64,000 bases of DNA from DASYXT01 sp035934555 (GCA_035934555.1 DASYXT010000018.1:1-64000); one strand, 5' to 3'; shown: positions 32,672-41,491, counted from the stretch's first letter. Numbers and translations: made by a program. Notes: generated by a model not told the origin, from the sequence alone.

Positions 32672-33130
32672 ATGGTGAGTTTGCAGGACCAGTACGACGA
32701 AGCGATGTTCAAGTTCAGCACCGGGGATTACGACGGCGCGATTGCCGGATTTCAGGCCGTGCTGGTGCACGACCCGGCGCAATTCGATGCGCAACTGGCG
32801 TTAGGCATGGCCTTTTACCGCAAGGGCGATTACGCAGCGGCCATCCAGGAAGGGCATAAAGCGGAGAAACTCAAGCCGCACGAGCAACTCGTCCACACCA
32901 ACTTGTCGTTATTCTATCAAAAGGCCGGTGACAAGGTCACGGCGGAACATCACGGGCTTCAGGCACGCATTTCTTCCTGGCGCGAAGAAGCCCAACAGGC
33001 CAAAGCGGGTGGGCCGGCGCCGGCCGCCGAGAATCCGGACCTGGCACTCGCCAAACCCAAGCCGCCTCCGCCGATCAAGTTCCCCGAACAACCGTGGAAA
33101 AAGAAGCCCAAGCCTGAGGGAGGAACGTGA
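32672..33130 (+). CDS. Small TPR-repeat protein
   Basis: A 152-residue protein with about two to three TPR units: 'YDEAMFKFSTGDYDGAIAGF', 'AQLALGMAFYRKGDYAAAIQ' and 'QLVHTNLSLFYQKAGDKVTA'. The end is Pro/Lys-rich (PKPPPPIKFPEQPWKKKPKP). No signal peptide or catalytic motif. It lies between a divergent membrane TPR protein and the convergent tatC gene. Likely role: protein-protein adaptor. Confidence 0.78.
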   Translation: MVSLQDQYDEAMFKFSTGDYDGAIAGFQAVLVHDPAQFDAQLALGMAFYRKGDYAAAIQEGHKAEKLKPHEQLVHTNLSLFYQKAGDKVTAEHHGLQARISSWREEAQQAKAGGPAPAAENPDLALAKPKPPPPIKFPEQPWKKKPKPEGGT

Positions 33131-33142
33131 ACGAATCGCTCC

Positions 33143-34165
33143 CTACGCGGTTCCTGCGGCTTCGGCGGCGGCCACGCGCTTCTTTTCTTTCTTTTCCCAG
33201 TACCAGGCGATCCAGAGGCTAATTTCGAACAAGCCCTGCAAGGGGAGGAACATGATCAATTGCGTGACTACCTCGGGGGTAGTCAGCACCGCGCCGAGAA
33301 CGAGGTTAATCACGACCATGTATTTGCGGGCTTTTGAGAGCATTTGGTAGTCCACGACACCGATCTTCACCAGCGTTAGAATGACCACGGGCATCTCGAA
33401 GCCCAAGCCCATACCCAGCATGAACTTGCACACGAAGCTGATGTAATCCGCCGCCTTCCATTGCGTAGCCCCGATCCCCAGCCATTCCGAATATCTTTGC
33501 GACGCTGCCAAGGCCAGCGGCATCAGGGCAAAGTAGCAAAAAAGCACGCCGAGCAGGAACAAGCCGAAACCGAACCCGAGCCCACGGTAGATGTAAAAGC
33601 GCTCCTTCATCTTCAGCGCCGGAAAGATAAATGCGGCCACAAAGTAAAAAATGAATGGCGACGCCAGCACGATTCCCCCATAAAAGGCCACCTGGAAGGC
33701 AACCAGGAATCCTTCCGCGGGGCTAAGGTTGATGAGTTCTGCCTTGAGCCGCTGGGCATTTTCAACCAGCGCGGGGTCACTATCGACATTCCAAGTGAGC
33801 ACATGGTTGGTGCCGATGAGGGCCGGTTCAACGTGAACGGCTATGAACCGGTTGGTGCCGAGCTGGAAGCGCTGCTGGTCGCCCGGGGAAAGCGGGAACG
33901 GGCCGAACTTGTTGGTCCCGAAGTAGGCAGTAACAACCTGGTTGGTGCCGGGGTAGGAAAACCAGGCGTGGTTGAGCGGGAGTTTGAGGACATCAACGAC
34001 GTAGTTGGCGCCGATGAGGCAAACCAGCAGGCCGACCGCAAGCGCGGTGGCGCTCTTAATCAGCACCCAGCGGAGATCCTCGAGGTGCTCAAGAAATGAT
34101 TTAACCGGCCCGCCCTCTTCTTCCTCTTGTGTCTCCAGGCGCTCCGCTTCGGGCTCTTCAACCAT
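33143..34165 (-). CDS. tatC: Twin-arginine translocase subunit TatC
   Basis: A 340-residue TatC. The N-terminal cytoplasmic segment has FLEHLEDLRWVLIKSATALA, the conserved 'HL.ELR' site that binds the twin-arginine signal. Six membrane helices follow, with 'GFLVAFQVAFYGGIVLASPF' and 'FVCKFMLGMGLGFEMPVVIL' typical of the family. The usual ~250 residues are exceeded by an expanded first periplasmic loop (about 65-155) containing four GTN motifs (GTNQVV, GTNKFG, GTNRFI, GTNHVL). Downstream of tatA on the same strand (20-bp gap). The GH127 enzyme here carries a twin-arginine-like signal and may be a client. Confidence 0.92.
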   Translation of the reverse strand: MVEEPEAERLETQEEEEGGPVKSFLEHLEDLRWVLIKSATALAVGLLVCLIGANYVVDVLKLPLNHAWFSYPGTNQVVTAYFGTNKFGPFPLSPGDQQRFQLGTNRFIAVHVEPALIGTNHVLTWNVDSDPALVENAQRLKAELINLSPAEGFLVAFQVAFYGGIVLASPFIFYFVAAFIFPALKMKERFYIYRGLGFGFGLFLLGVLFCYFALMPLALAASQRYSEWLGIGATQWKAADYISFVCKFMLGMGLGFEMPVVILTLVKIGVVDYQMLSKARKYMVVINLVLGAVLTTPEVVTQLIMFLPLQGLFEISLWIAWYWEKKEKKRVAAAEAAGTA

Positions 34166-34185
34166 GGGACGAACCGCTCAGCGAA

Positions 34186-34515
34186 TCAGGCCTTGGCGGC
34201 GCCGGGAGTCGAAGATTGGGGGACGGTTTGAGCAGCGGGCTGGACATTGACTTGAGCCTGGACGGGGGTGGAATCGAGAGGGGCCTGGTTGGCCGCGGGC
34301 AGGCGGCGCGGCGGTGTTGGCGGCTCTTCGTCCATCGCATGGGTCACTTCATCGGTCACTTCGCGCGTAGCCTTTTTAAATTCTTTGATTCCCTGGCCAA
34401 GGCCCTTGGCCAACTCCGGCAATTTCTTGGCGCCAAAGAGCATCAGGACGACAGCGAGGATGACAACCATCTCCCAGCCACCGATCATTCCAGCAAACAT
34501 TAGGTTCATAACCAT
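34186..34515 (-). CDS. tatA: Twin-arginine translocase TatA/TatB-type subunit
   Basis: A 109-residue protein with a single N-terminal membrane helix (GGWEMVVILAVVLMLFGAKK), the FG-x-K-K-L-P-E-L hinge, and an amphipathic helix (GLGQGIKEFKKATREVTDEV). The tail is Pro/Ala/Gln-rich. Only one such gene accompanies tatC, so it may serve as both TatA and TatB, or a second copy lies elsewhere. It follows the pal genes on the same strand. Confidence 0.88.
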   Translation of the reverse strand: MVMNLMFAGMIGGWEMVVILAVVLMLFGAKKLPELAKGLGQGIKEFKKATREVTDEVTHAMDEEPPTPPRRLPAANQAPLDSTPVQAQVNVQPAAQTVPQSSTPGAAKA

Positions 34516-34602
34516 AGCAAGTAATGCTGAGCTTATCCTACGCCCGGGGTGGAGAAGAGTAAAGCCCTTAAATACAGCTTAAATACACGACGAGCGGTCG
34601 GA

Positions 34603-35184
34603 CTAGGGAGGCGTCAGCATGATGAACTCGCCGCGGCGATTCTTGCGCCACGCCGCTTCATCATGGCCGGGGTCGGCGGGGCGGTCTTTGCCGAAACTGA
34701 CTGTATCGACGCGAGTGGGGTCCACTCCCAGCCGCGCGAGGGCCTCGCGCAGCGCCAAAGCGCGCCGCTCGCCCAGCGAGCGGTTGTACTCTTCGGTTCC
34801 GCGCTCATCGCAATGACCCTCGATGCGGACCGCTGACGACGGATTGGATTTAAGGTAATCAGCCACAGCCGAGAGTTTGGATTCCTCGCTGGGGTTAACG
34901 ACGGCACTATCGAAGGCAAAATAGACCGTATCGGCGGCAAAGGTATCCGGGTGGGCGGTCCAGCCGTCGTGCGATCCGGCCGGATTGGCGGGAATGCCAG
35001 TGGTAGAATCTCCGCCCGGGCCCGAGTACTTGCCGCCGGGGCCGAGGTCGGGGTTTTGGCCGTTGCCGGCCACAGCGCCGTTGCCCAGCGGGGTGACCCC
35101 CGGGTGAGGGTGTTTGCAACCGGTGCTCACGGCCGCGACGAGCAATCCCGCCGCGAACAGGTTAAGGAAATTATTCAACTTCAT
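34603..35184 (-). CDS. pal: Peptidoglycan-associated lipoprotein, second copy
   Basis: A 193-residue lipoprotein. The leader ends at lipobox VSTG-C; a Gly-rich linker (GQNPDLGPGGKYSGPGGDST) leads to an OmpA-type domain with 'TVYFAFDSAVVNPSEESKLS' and the peptidoglycan-binding region GHCDERGTEEYNRSLGERRA. It is a tandem paralogue of the gene 15 bp upstream (35200-35796), with nearly the same OmpA domain. It should anchor the outer membrane to peptidoglycan and interact with TolB. Confidence 0.9.
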   Translation of the reverse strand: MKLNNFLNLFAAGLLVAAVSTGCKHPHPGVTPLGNGAVAGNGQNPDLGPGGKYSGPGGDSTTGIPANPAGSHDGWTAHPDTFAADTVYFAFDSAVVNPSEESKLSAVADYLKSNPSSAVRIEGHCDERGTEEYNRSLGERRALALREALARLGVDPTRVDTVSFGKDRPADPGHDEAAWRKNRRGEFIMLTPP

Positions 35185-35199
35185 GGTAGGGTCTTTCGG

Positions 35200-35796
35200 T
35201 TACGGCGCGGGTTTCTCGGGCGGGCTCAGCAGAATAAACTCGCCGCGGCGGTTTTTGCTCCACGCCGCCTCGTCATGGCCCGGCTCGGCGGGCCGGTCTT
35301 TACCGTACGAAATCGTGATAATATGATCCGCTTTCACGCCCAGATTGACGAGATCCTCACGTAACGCCAACGCCCGGCGCTCGCCCAGGGACCGATTATA
35401 CTCTTCGGTGCCGCGTTCGTCGCAATGGCCCTGCACCTCCAACGCCTGGCTGGGGTTGGCCTTCAGGTGATCGGCCACCGCCGCAATCTTGGGTGCATCC
35501 GAGGACTTCACCGCCGAGCTGTCGAAGTTGAAGTAGGCGGTATCGGCTTTGAAGATTTCGGCGTCGCGGGTGTAATTGGTGAACTGGCTGGGGTCCACTT
35601 CGGCGATGCCGCCGTTTGTACCCGGGCTGGGTATGGGCGTATCGACGAGCGGCTGAGCCGGTGGCAGGTCGCCAATTTTGGTGCGAGAGCCGGGGATGCC
35701 CGTGACATCACCTGGGCGTTTATTGCAGCCCGAAGTTGTTACGAGGGTGACGACTAATCCAAACGCCAACAGAGAACTAAAATTGGTCAATTTCAT
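35200..35796 (-). CDS. pal: Peptidoglycan-associated lipoprotein, first copy
   Basis: A 198-residue lipoprotein with leader and lipobox TTSG-C (MKLTNFSSLLAFGLVVTLVT), a linker with TPIPSPGTNGG, and an OmpA-type domain carrying 'TAYFNFDSSAVKSSDAPKIA' and GHCDERGTEEYNRSLGERRA. It is placed directly after tolB, as pal normally is. The second pal follows after 15 bp. The linkers differ more than the OmpA domains, suggesting duplication followed by divergence of partner contacts. Confidence 0.9.
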   Translation of the reverse strand: MKLTNFSSLLAFGLVVTLVTTSGCNKRPGDVTGIPGSRTKIGDLPPAQPLVDTPIPSPGTNGGIAEVDPSQFTNYTRDAEIFKADTAYFNFDSSAVKSSDAPKIAAVADHLKANPSQALEVQGHCDERGTEEYNRSLGERRALALREDLVNLGVKADHIITISYGKDRPAEPGHDEAAWSKNRRGEFILLSPPEKPAP

Positions 35797-35818
35797 TTTC
35801 TTTTTTCACGGGCTCGGG

Positions 35819-36982
35819 TTACCTGGCCCAACTGGGTTGTGACTGGGAAGTGAGTCCCGAAAGCCGGGCCACATCCTTGACTTGTTTGGTGGGCACGTCA
35901 AGGAGAGAGAGTACGTAACGACCGCCCTGCCGGCGCGCAAATGCCAGCGTGCGCGAATTGGGCGACCACGACGGATCCTCACCATCCACTAACTCGGTGG
36001 CATCGCCGCCCGCGGGTGAAACCACACAGATGCGGAAGCCAGACCGGAACTGCGCCGTGAAAGCGATCAGCTTGCCGTCAGGCGCCCAATCGGGTTCGGT
36101 GGGACTCGGCAGCCCCGCGGTCGAGATGGCCTGGGACTCGCCGCCATCAGCCGGAATTTTGCGCAACGCGCGCCGTTCGTGGTCTTTGGCGGCATAGCAA
36201 ATCCAGCGGCTGTCCGGCGACCAGCAAGGCGAGGATTCGTCCTGGGGCGATTTGGTGAGGCGGCGCAGGCCGGAGCCATCGGCGTTTTCGACGTACAGGT
36301 CGGTCCAGCCGTCCTTGCTGAGGATCATGGCGACGCGCGCGCCGTCGGGCGACGCAGCGGGACTCATGTTCGAGCCGCCGTACCGGGCGAAGATCTTGCG
36401 CGCGCCCGTCGCGAGGTTTTGATGAAAAATGTCGGGGTGATTCAGCTTGTAGGAAGTGTAATAGACGGCCATTTGGCCCGGAACCATGCAGGGCGCGGCG
36501 ACGAGGCTGCCGTCGTGCGTCAGTTCGTGCGGTTCGTGCCCGTCAAAATCGGACACATAAACTTCGCTGGTCGAGCCCTTCTCGCCTTTGAAGGCGACCA
36601 GGGTTTGCGCGATGGGCTTGAGTTGCAGCGCCTGGCTGAACTCGTCCACGAACAGGTGTACCTGCCGCACGACCGTGCCGCCCCGATAAGCCTTCGAAAC
36701 CAAAGTTTTTTTGTTGTAATTGTCCACCACGCGGCCTTGCAACTCGCCGTTGCTGCTGCCGCTGAAGCTGTACTGGGCGTTTTGGGCGTTGGTGAAGTTG
36801 TAACCCTGAACATAGAGATCGAATTCCAGCACTCGTGCGGCTTCGCCGGTGAATCCGCTTACCGAGACCCAGATGGGCTTGGTCCGGCCAGGTTCCATTG
36901 TCCGTTCGATGGGAATTACTTCTTGTGCGCGGACAGCGGCCGCGGCCAACAGGAGAGAACAAATAATTGAACTACGCTTCAT
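35819..36982 (-). CDS. tolB: Tol-Pal system translocation protein TolB
   Basis: A 387-residue periplasmic protein. The signal peptide is MKRSSIICSLLLAAAAVRAQ. An N-terminal alpha/beta domain is followed by a six-bladed WD40-like (PD40) propeller with repeats such as 'GGSNMSPAASPDGARVAMIL', 'DESSPCWSPDSRWICYAAKD' and 'PTEPDWAPDGKLIAFTAQFR'. It binds Pal at the outer membrane. Its ATG overlaps the stop of the TolA/TonB-like gene by 4 bp (36979-36982). Confidence 0.9.
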   Translation of the reverse strand: MKRSSIICSLLLAAAAVRAQEVIPIERTMEPGRTKPIWVSVSGFTGEAARVLEFDLYVQGYNFTNAQNAQYSFSGSSNGELQGRVVDNYNKKTLVSKAYRGGTVVRQVHLFVDEFSQALQLKPIAQTLVAFKGEKGSTSEVYVSDFDGHEPHELTHDGSLVAAPCMVPGQMAVYYTSYKLNHPDIFHQNLATGARKIFARYGGSNMSPAASPDGARVAMILSKDGWTDLYVENADGSGLRRLTKSPQDESSPCWSPDSRWICYAAKDHERRALRKIPADGGESQAISTAGLPSPTEPDWAPDGKLIAFTAQFRSGFRICVVSPAGGDATELVDGEDPSWSPNSRTLAFARRQGGRYVLSLLDVPTKQVKDVARLSGLTSQSQPSWAR

Positions 36983-37845
36983 GCCATTCCTCGTTTTGCT
37001 TTCAAATCAAACTTCAATTTGTAGGTTCGTTCTTGATCTTTGACCCCTTCAGGGAAGGGCCTGCCAATGGTGGTCACGCGTTCGAGAGTTCGCCGCACCG
37101 ACGCGTCGATCTGTGAGTCGCCCGATTTACTCACCAGGGTCGCCGAGACGATGGTCCCATCGCGCGCGATGGTGATACTGGCGTAGGCGACGCCGGAGTC
37201 CACGGATGGTTCGTCCGGCGGCACCCAGGCGGTGAGATAAACCGTTTGAATCCACGCGGCGTACCCGGCGTAAGTCGGTCCGCCGCCGCCGGGCCCGAAC
37301 TGGACATCCTCAATCGCCGTGGGCGCGGCTGTATTGCGGCCGATGTCCCTGGCGGCATCAGCGAACAAACGCGCCAGGCGCTGCTGTTGCGCGGCTTGCT
37401 CGCGTTCCTGTGCCTCCTCGTTGGCCCGGCTGTGAGCGCGCGAGGATGTCCTGGACCGCGGTTTGAGTGTGGTGGGGATATTCAGGGTTCTTTTCTTTGG
37501 AGCGCTGGGTTCGAGTGAATCTGGTTCAGGTTTGAGATTCTTAGCGGGTTCCGGCTGCTCAGGCTCGGTCACCTTCGGTTCAGACTTTGGTTCGGGTGGA
37601 GGTGGCGTAGCCCGCACTGGGGGAGTTGGCGTGGCATGAGTGACCGGCGCCGGCGGGCGCGCGTTCGGGTTCCCGCCGCCCACGACATTATCGTCGGTCA
37701 TGATCACAGGCGTAAAATCGACCAGTTGCAGATTCTCCATTTGGTGGTCGGAGGACATAAACCCGGGCCCCACGACGATCACCAGCACCAGCAGCAGGTG
37801 CAGGCTCAGTGAAACGATCAGGCACTTTTTCTGAAGCCGGTTCAT
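36979..37845 (-). CDS. tolA: TolA/TonB-like energy transducer
   Basis: A 288-residue protein. The ATG at 37845 (MNRLQKKCLIVSLSLHLLLV) gives an N-terminal anchor helix with the S-x-x-x-H/L pattern used to contact the TolQ/ExbB-TolR/ExbD motor. A Pro-rich periplasmic region (PEPKSEPKVTEPEQPEPAKN) and a charged helix (AQEREQAAQQQRLARLFADA) lead to a TonB-type C-terminal domain ('VAYASITIARDGTIVSATLV'). It links the inner-membrane motor to TolB/Pal. In position it is TolA; in C-terminal domain it is more TonB-like. Confidence 0.82.
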   Translation of the reverse strand: MNRLQKKCLIVSLSLHLLLVLVIVVGPGFMSSDHQMENLQLVDFTPVIMTDDNVVGGGNPNARPPAPVTHATPTPPVRATPPPPEPKSEPKVTEPEQPEPAKNLKPEPDSLEPSAPKKRTLNIPTTLKPRSRTSSRAHSRANEEAQEREQAAQQQRLARLFADAARDIGRNTAAPTAIEDVQFGPGGGGPTYAGYAAWIQTVYLTAWVPPDEPSVDSGVAYASITIARDGTIVSATLVSKSGDSQIDASVRRTLERVTTIGRPFPEGVKDQERTYKLKFDLKAKRGMA

Positions 37846-37912
37846 GCAAAGGAGCGCGGCGCCACGTCTCCGCGCGGGCTTAGATAAAGGAGATACCTTT
37901 GTTGCAGTCTTT

Positions 37913-38335
37913 TCATCGCCCGTTGTGCGGGAACTCCGTTTGCAAATCAATGCGCGTGATGCCGTGTTTGCGGCAGCGGTCAATCACGGCAAAAGTTTGT
38001 TCGTTGCGGCCGTTGCGGTCGGCCCGCAGGCGCACGACGAGTTTGGGGTTCAGGCTGAAATCGCGCACGAGGTTGGCTTCGAGTTGGTCCAGCGAAACGC
38101 GCTGGCGTTGAAGGTAAAAAATCCCCCGCGGATCGATTTCTACGAGCCGGACATCGCTTCTCTGCACGCGCTCATTGGGCTGCCCGCCTTCGGGGAGCTT
38201 CAGCGGAATGCTCTGTTCCAGCAGCGGTGTCGTGATGACAAAGATGATGAGCAGCACAAACGCCAGGTCCAGCAGCGGAGTGATGTTGATCTCACTCAGC
38301 GTTACCAGGGCACTGCGTTGGGAAAAGCGGCGCAT
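37913..38335 (-). CDS. tolR: Biopolymer transport protein TolR/ExbD
   Basis: A 140-residue ExbD/TolR protein. A short cytoplasmic start (MRRFSQRSALVTLSEINITP) is followed by the membrane helix LLDLAFVLLIIFVITTPLLE, whose Asp is the expected proton-path residue. A periplasmic domain ends 'AVIDRCRKHGITRIDLQTEF'. With TolQ it forms the proton-driven motor. An intercistronic inverted repeat separates it from tolQ. Confidence 0.9.
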   Translation of the reverse strand: MRRFSQRSALVTLSEINITPLLDLAFVLLIIFVITTPLLEQSIPLKLPEGGQPNERVQRSDVRLVEIDPRGIFYLQRQRVSLDQLEANLVRDFSLNPKLVVRLRADRNGRNEQTFAVIDRCRKHGITRIDLQTEFPHNGR

Positions 38336-38354
38336 CGTCGGTTATCAAGTTCTC

Positions 38355-38453
38355 AAGTTCTCAGGTTGTCAGGTTGAACCGAGCAGCCGATTTTTACGCG
38401 GCGCGCCGAGTCGAAAAACCTGATAACGTGATAACCTGACAACCTGATAACTT
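38355..38453. repeat. Intercistronic inverted repeat between tolQ and tolR
   Basis: AAGTTCTCAGGTTGTCAGGT(T) at 38355-38375 is complementary at 20 of 21 positions to 38433-38453, with a 57-base loop. Both arms contain repeated TCAGGTT units. The right arm ends exactly at the tolQ stop codon and the left arm lies 20 bases before the tolR start. It could stabilise or attenuate the tol transcript. Confidence 0.7.
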
Positions 38454-39176
38454 TCATTCTTCCAAGTATTCGGTCTCCATTTTGGAGACCAGGTCCTGCG
38501 CAAAGTTGTCCAGCTCGACCGTCAGGACCCGCAGGTTATGAACCAGCCAGTTATAGCCGAACATGGAGGGGATGGCCACCAGGAGGCCCGCGACGGTGGT
38601 GATGAGCGCCGCTGAGACGCCGGGGGCCATCGCGGCCATGGTCGCGCTGCCTTGTTGGGCGATGTGGCCGAACGTGCTCATCACGCCCCAAACGGTTCCG
38701 AGCAGCCCCAGAAAGGGCGCGCCGCTCACCGCAATCGCCAGCAGGATTAGCCCGGACTCCAGCTTGAGTGATTCCTGCGCGACGGTGTTTTCCAGCGAAC
38801 GCTTCACGTGTTCGATGCCCTTGAGAGAGACAAATCGTTTCCGGCCGGTGCCCTCGGTATTCTTGAGGCGGGCGTCCAGTTCGAGGCTGCCGACCTGGTA
38901 CACCATGAACATTGGGCAGCCATCGGCCTGGACCCGGCGATCGAAAACCTCCAGGACGTTCTTCTGCGTGCGGTATTCGTTATTGAAGAACAGATTGAGC
39001 CGTTTGGCGCGGCGCATTTGCAGCGCTTTGCCAATCATGACCGTCCAGGCGACAATCGAGAAGGCAACGAGGCAGAGAATGATGACCTTGGCTTCAGGCG
39101 TGGCCTGATGCCACACGTAAAGCAGCTCCGCTTCATTGCCACCAACAGCCGCAGCGATTAGTACAGGTGCGTTCAT
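38454..39176 (-). CDS. tolQ: Tol-Pal motor protein TolQ/ExbB/MotA
   Basis: A 240-residue inner-membrane protein with three helices: about 33-53 ('VIILCLVAFSIVAWTVMIGK'), 145-168 ('LLAIAVSGAPFLGLLGTVWG') and 185-205. The conserved MotA/TolQ/ExbB region GAPFLGLLGTVWGVMSTF followed by 'GVSAALITTVAGLLVAIPSM' is clear. It is the first gene of the tolQ-R-A-B-pal-pal run. Confidence 0.92.
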   Translation of the reverse strand: MNAPVLIAAAVGGNEAELLYVWHQATPEAKVIILCLVAFSIVAWTVMIGKALQMRRAKRLNLFFNNEYRTQKNVLEVFDRRVQADGCPMFMVYQVGSLELDARLKNTEGTGRKRFVSLKGIEHVKRSLENTVAQESLKLESGLILLAIAVSGAPFLGLLGTVWGVMSTFGHIAQQGSATMAAMAPGVSAALITTVAGLLVAIPSMFGYNWLVHNLRVLTVELDNFAQDLVSKMETEYLEE

Positions 39177-39841
39177 TCCGACACGATTCCACTACCACTC
39201 CGCGAACTTGGCCGTGAGGAATTGAATCGCCCAAGCGGAACCCGAAAAAAATAACCGAACCGAACCGAACCAAAAAATAGAACTGGGTTGTTTCTAACAG
39301 GGTCTTCGAAATATGCCAAATGTTTTTTGAAAAAAAGTGGCAGGGATTTGGGCGGGTCAGTCGAGCGGGAAGGCCAGGGATGGAGAAGGACTCCCAAAAA
39401 GCGCCAGAGGGCTGGCGCAGTCCACGACGCTTCGCGAACCAGGGCGCCAGCTTTTGGACTGCGCCAGCCCTCCAGCGCTTTCGCGGCCCCTTATCGCACT
39501 ATCATCTCCGCCTCAGCGCCGGAAAGTTTCCGCACAATGACCCCTCTTTGCGCAGGATTTCGCATGGTCTTATGGAATGCATGAAATCGCCGCCTCGCGC
39601 GGCCAGGCGGAGGCTCTTTGTCCGCTTATGAGTCCGGTTATATCGCCGTGAAGGGCGCCGCATTGGACCGGCGACCGGGCTGTGTGCAATAAAGCGCCAA
39701 GGATTTTCGTCAAGGTCCTGACGAATACTGAAGCGCTAATCGGGCGCCTGACATCGCACAAACCCTCTCGTCGCATGGCCCTGTGGGGTGAGCGCGCTGC
39801 TCCATGCTTGCGCCAGTGGTCCAGACGCCTAGATTCGGCCC
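39177..39841. other. Intergenic region upstream of tolQ, repeat-bearing
   Basis: No gene is supported. It contains an inverted pair of the GCGCCAG-family repeat: arm 39395-39423 (AAAAAGCGCCAGAGGGCTGG...) and arm 39454-39483 (TTGGACTGCGCCAGCCCTCC...), facing each other around 30 bases. An A/T-richer patch at 39240-39350 (AACCGAACCGAACCAAAAAA, a CCGAA tandem run) is the most likely promoter region for the tol operon, though no clear -35/-10 pair was found. Confidence 0.6.
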
Positions 39842-41479
39842 ATGTTCCGTTCACTTATTGCAGCCGCGAGCTTTGCTTTTTGCTGCGTCGCGGGTGCGCA
39901 GGTCGCGGTGTTGACCCAGCACAATGACCTGGCGCGCACGGGCGCAAACCTGCGGGAAACGGTTTTGAACACCGGCAACGTCAATTCGAAGCAGTTCGGC
40001 CTGGTGTTCCAGCGCGAGGTGGATGACCAGATTTACGCCCAACCGCTGTTGATGACCAACGTGGACCTGGGCGCCCAAGGCACGCACAACGTGGTGATTG
40101 TCGCGACCGTAAACGACTCGGTGTATGCATTTGACGCGGATGACCCGGCGCGGCGTGCTCCCTATTGGCACGTGAGTTTTCTCGGACCGAACGCCGTCGC
40201 ACCGCGCAACGACGATATGACCGGCGCGTGCGGCGGCGAGTATGCGGATTTCACGGGCGCGCTTGGCATTGTGGCCACACCGGTGATCGATCCCGTCTCA
40301 GGAACGCTGTACCTGGTGGCGCGCACGAAGGAGTACGGGACCAATTACGTCCAGAAATTGCACGCACTGGACCTGCGCACCGGGGCCGAACGCGGCCATA
40401 GTCCCGTGACCATTACCGCAACCTACGCTGGGCACGGAGCCGGTAGCCGTAACGGGGTGCTTACATTTGATTCGCAGCGGCAGAACCCGCGGGCAGGGTT
40501 GGCGCTGGTTAATGGGGTTGTGTATGTCAGTTGGGCGTCGCACTGCGATTGGGGTCCCTACCACGGCTGGTTGATCGGTTATGACGGGAAAACTCTTGAA
40601 CAGGCCGTGGTGTACAACAGTACGCCGGACGGTGGCAATGGCGGGATTTGGATGAGCGGCCAGGCGCCGGCTGCCGATCCCGAGGGGAATCTCTACCTCT
40701 GCATTGGCAACGGCAGCGTGGGGCGCCGGGGACACCCGGAGGACCTTATCAACCGTGGGGAGAGCTTCCTGAAACTGGCGCGGCGTGGCGCTTCGATGGA
40801 AGTCAAAAGCTGGTTCACACCCTGCGACTGGCAGCACCTCGAAGACACCGACAGTGACTTTGGCTGCTCCGGGCCGCTGCTGGTTCCAGGTACCACGCTG
40901 GCGTTCTGCGGCAGCAAGGACGGCAAAGTCTATCTGGTGAACCGGGATAATATGGGCGGACTGAGCGGGTCGGGAGCGGACACGAACATCGTGCAGAGCA
41001 TACGGGTATCTGTGGCAGGGGCTTCGGCCGGGTTGTTCGGCTCACCGGTTTGGTGGGATGGGCCGGACGGTTCGTATGCTTATTTGTGGAGCAAGTTGGA
41101 CTTCCTCCGCCAATATAAATTTGACAGGGCATCGGGGAAATTCATCGAGCCGGAATTCGCGCGCGCGGCCGCGTCCAACCCGGCGCCGATGCCGGGCGGC
41201 CTTTTGGCCATTTCGGCTGATGGCAAGCGGCCGGGCACAGGCATTGTCTGGGCGGTCCACACGCTCGGCTGCGATGGCAATCACAATACGTGTCCGGGCA
41301 CGCTGCGGGCCTACGACGCGCAGGACGTGCGACGCGAGTTGTGGAACTCGGACCAGGTGAAAGGGCGGGATGGTGTGGGGGCGCTGGCTAAATTCGTTCC
41401 GCCGACGGTGGCCAACGGGAAAGTGTACTTGGCGACCTTTTCGAATCGGCTGAATGTGTATGGGCTGTTGGCAGATTAG
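39842..41479 (+). CDS. Exported PQQ-like beta-propeller protein
   Basis: A 545-residue protein. The signal peptide is MFRSLIAAASFAFCCVAGAQ. The mature part reads as an eight-bladed quinoprotein-like propeller with blades such as 'HNVVIVATVNDSVYAFDADD', 'GTLYLVARTKEYGTNYVQKL' and 'GSKDGKVYLVNRDNMGGLSG'. Cysteines occur in pairs (TGACGGEY, CDWQHLEDTDSDFGC) that may form disulfides. The canonical PQQ and Ca2+ ligands of quinoprotein dehydrogenases were not identified, so it may be a structural or binding propeller. Located alone, downstream of the repeat region. Confidence 0.8.
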   Translation: MFRSLIAAASFAFCCVAGAQVAVLTQHNDLARTGANLRETVLNTGNVNSKQFGLVFQREVDDQIYAQPLLMTNVDLGAQGTHNVVIVATVNDSVYAFDADDPARRAPYWHVSFLGPNAVAPRNDDMTGACGGEYADFTGALGIVATPVIDPVSGTLYLVARTKEYGTNYVQKLHALDLRTGAERGHSPVTITATYAGHGAGSRNGVLTFDSQRQNPRAGLALVNGVVYVSWASHCDWGPYHGWLIGYDGKTLEQAVVYNSTPDGGNGGIWMSGQAPAADPEGNLYLCIGNGSVGRRGHPEDLINRGESFLKLARRGASMEVKSWFTPCDWQHLEDTDSDFGCSGPLLVPGTTLAFCGSKDGKVYLVNRDNMGGLSGSGADTNIVQSIRVSVAGASAGLFGSPVWWDGPDGSYAYLWSKLDFLRQYKFDRASGKFIEPEFARAAASNPAPMPGGLLAISADGKRPGTGIVWAVHTLGCDGNHNTCPGTLRAYDAQDVRRELWNSDQVKGRDGVGALAKFVPPTVANGKVYLATFSNRLNVYGLLAD

Positions 41480-41491
41480 CGGCGAAAGAGC

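Noticed and set aside
40298..40837. 179-codon minus-strand frame inside the PQQ-like gene
   Set aside because: Shadow of a strongly protein-like gene on the plus strand.
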